The translations under genes and the position numbers were made by a program. A stretch of 6,189 bases of DNA. It comes from JACIYW01 sp014359745 (GTDB lineage: Bacteria > Pseudomonadota > Alphaproteobacteria > Rhodobacterales > Rhodobacteraceae). This document shows positions 5,752-6,189 of the stretch, piece after piece; position 1 is the stretch's first letter, and each line of letters begins with the position of its first letter. Where the stretch lies: contig JBNPWE010000056.1 in the NCBI GenBank assembly GCA_050433985.1, positions 1 through 6,189 on the forward strand, read 5' to 3'. The notes beneath the pieces are model-generated. The model searched no databases. It worked only from the letters and a program-made list of their open reading frames with translations, and had not been told where the DNA came from.

Positions 5752-5859
5752 CACGGCATGTCGGACGCGACCCTCTACAAGTGGAAGGCCAAATATGGTG
5801 TGCTGCAAGTCTCAGAGCTGCGCCGTCTGAAGGACCTTGAAGCCGAGAATGCCGCACTC
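5752..5859 (+). pseudogene. IS3-family OrfA fragment (helix-turn-helix and leucine-zipper start)
   Basis: In frame with the preceding IS5 fragment, the sequence reads HGMSDATLYKWKAKYG followed by VSELRRLKDLEAENAAL. This is the recognition helix and the beginning of the coiled-coil of an IS3-family OrfA (Transposase_8/HTH type). OrfA proteins are about 90-100 residues; only about 36 remain here. The usual continuation (Lys/Arg-rich KKLLAE type) is lost at about 5860, where the sequence becomes the antisense of a DUF1833 gene. It is a relic and not an active element. Confidence 0.75.
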
Positions 5860-6189
5860 GCCATTGGGCTTGCCCGTCGCCTCGAACTCGATGACGTCCG
5901 GAGAGCTCGCCAGCACCACCGCCATATGCACCGTGGCGCGGCTGGTGAAGCTGCGCAGCAGCCGCGCCACCTCGCCCGTCACCGCCTCGATCACGATGCT
6001 GGCCTCGGCCGGTGCCCCTTCCAGATCGCTTGGAAACGCGGCGCTGGCGAGGATGAAGAGGAACGGCTCTGTCACCGGATTGCTGCCCCGCCATGTGGAT
6101 CGCGTGCCGTAGATCAGCGGATCGATCGAGACGCGGTCGGCATTGTCGGTGGAAAGCCGGATCGGCGCCGCCAGATCCGGATGCTCGAC
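5812..6189 (-). CDS. DUF1833 phage-associated protein, partial, with its C-terminus replaced by antisense IS3 sequence
   Basis: The minus-strand frame enters from the right edge and reads VEHPDLAAPIRLSTDNADRV, later FPSDLEGAPAEASIVIEAV and MAVVLASSPDVIEFEATG. This agrees with DUF1833, a family of about 150 residues encoded in prophage tail-gene clusters and of unknown biochemical role. The start lies outside the window. Family resemblance ends near 5860-5875; beyond that the frame runs antisense through the IS3 relic and stops at TGA 5814-5812, adding about 15 unrelated residues. The protein is therefore truncated or altered at its C-terminus and probably non-functional. A prophage or tail-module remnant is the likely origin. 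The internal Met at 6075 is a weak alternative start and falls inside the domain. Confidence 0.6.
   Translation of the reverse strand, partial: VEHPDLAAPIRLSTDNADRVSIDPLIYGTRSTWRGSNPVTEPFLFILASAAFPSDLEGAPAEASIVIEAVTGEVARLLRSFTSRATVHMAVVLASSPDVIEFEATGKPNGECGILGFKVLQTAQL

Overview
The window looks like an accessory, recombined piece of a GC-rich alphaproteobacterial genome, most probably from a Rhodobacteraceae-type organism. The reasons are the strong G/C bias at third codon positions of the main gene, an IS5-family element whose first residues and terminal repeat I recognise from that group, a phage-type DUF1833 fragment, and an RTX exoprotein of a kind common in marine members of the family. 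The taxonomic call is inference.

Layout, left to right. 1-95 is the 5' end of an IS5-family insertion sequence: terminal inverted repeat, leader, and the first ten codons of a minus-strand transposase that runs off the left edge. 96-857 has no gene I can support. It starts AT-rich, then holds two copies of a CCCGCAACCA motif resembling the 3' end of initiator tRNA, each followed by a hairpin, then short direct and inverted repeats. 858-5330 (minus) is the one large gene. It encodes a 1490-residue secreted protein with an N-terminal UshA/5'-nucleotidase-like metallophosphoesterase, a 5'-nucleotidase C-terminal domain, a choice-of-anchor-I/LVIVD-like beta-propeller, and a C-terminal block of RTX calcium-binding nonapeptides. 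5331-5544 is its upstream region, with an 8-bp inverted repeat. 5545-5859 is a scar in which an IS5-family DDE fragment is joined in frame to an IS3-family OrfA fragment, both reading on the plus strand. 5812-6189 (minus) is a partial DUF1833 phage-tail-associated protein whose 3' end has been replaced by antisense IS3 sequence.

How it fits together. The phosphatase has no Sec signal and starts directly in the first strand of the phosphoesterase fold, while its C-terminus is RTX. The likely route is therefore type I secretion, with calcium-induced folding outside the cell and release of phosphate from nucleotides or other phosphoesters. No ABC exporter or membrane-fusion gene lies in the window. 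IS5-family sequence on both sides suggests that the gene sits in a mobile or heavily rearranged island, although neither IS copy is complete here. I do not see a convincing new multi-gene system. The points most worth following are the unusual metal-site residues and EF-hand insertion in the phosphatase, the IS5::IS3 in-frame scar, and the tRNA-end-like repeats.
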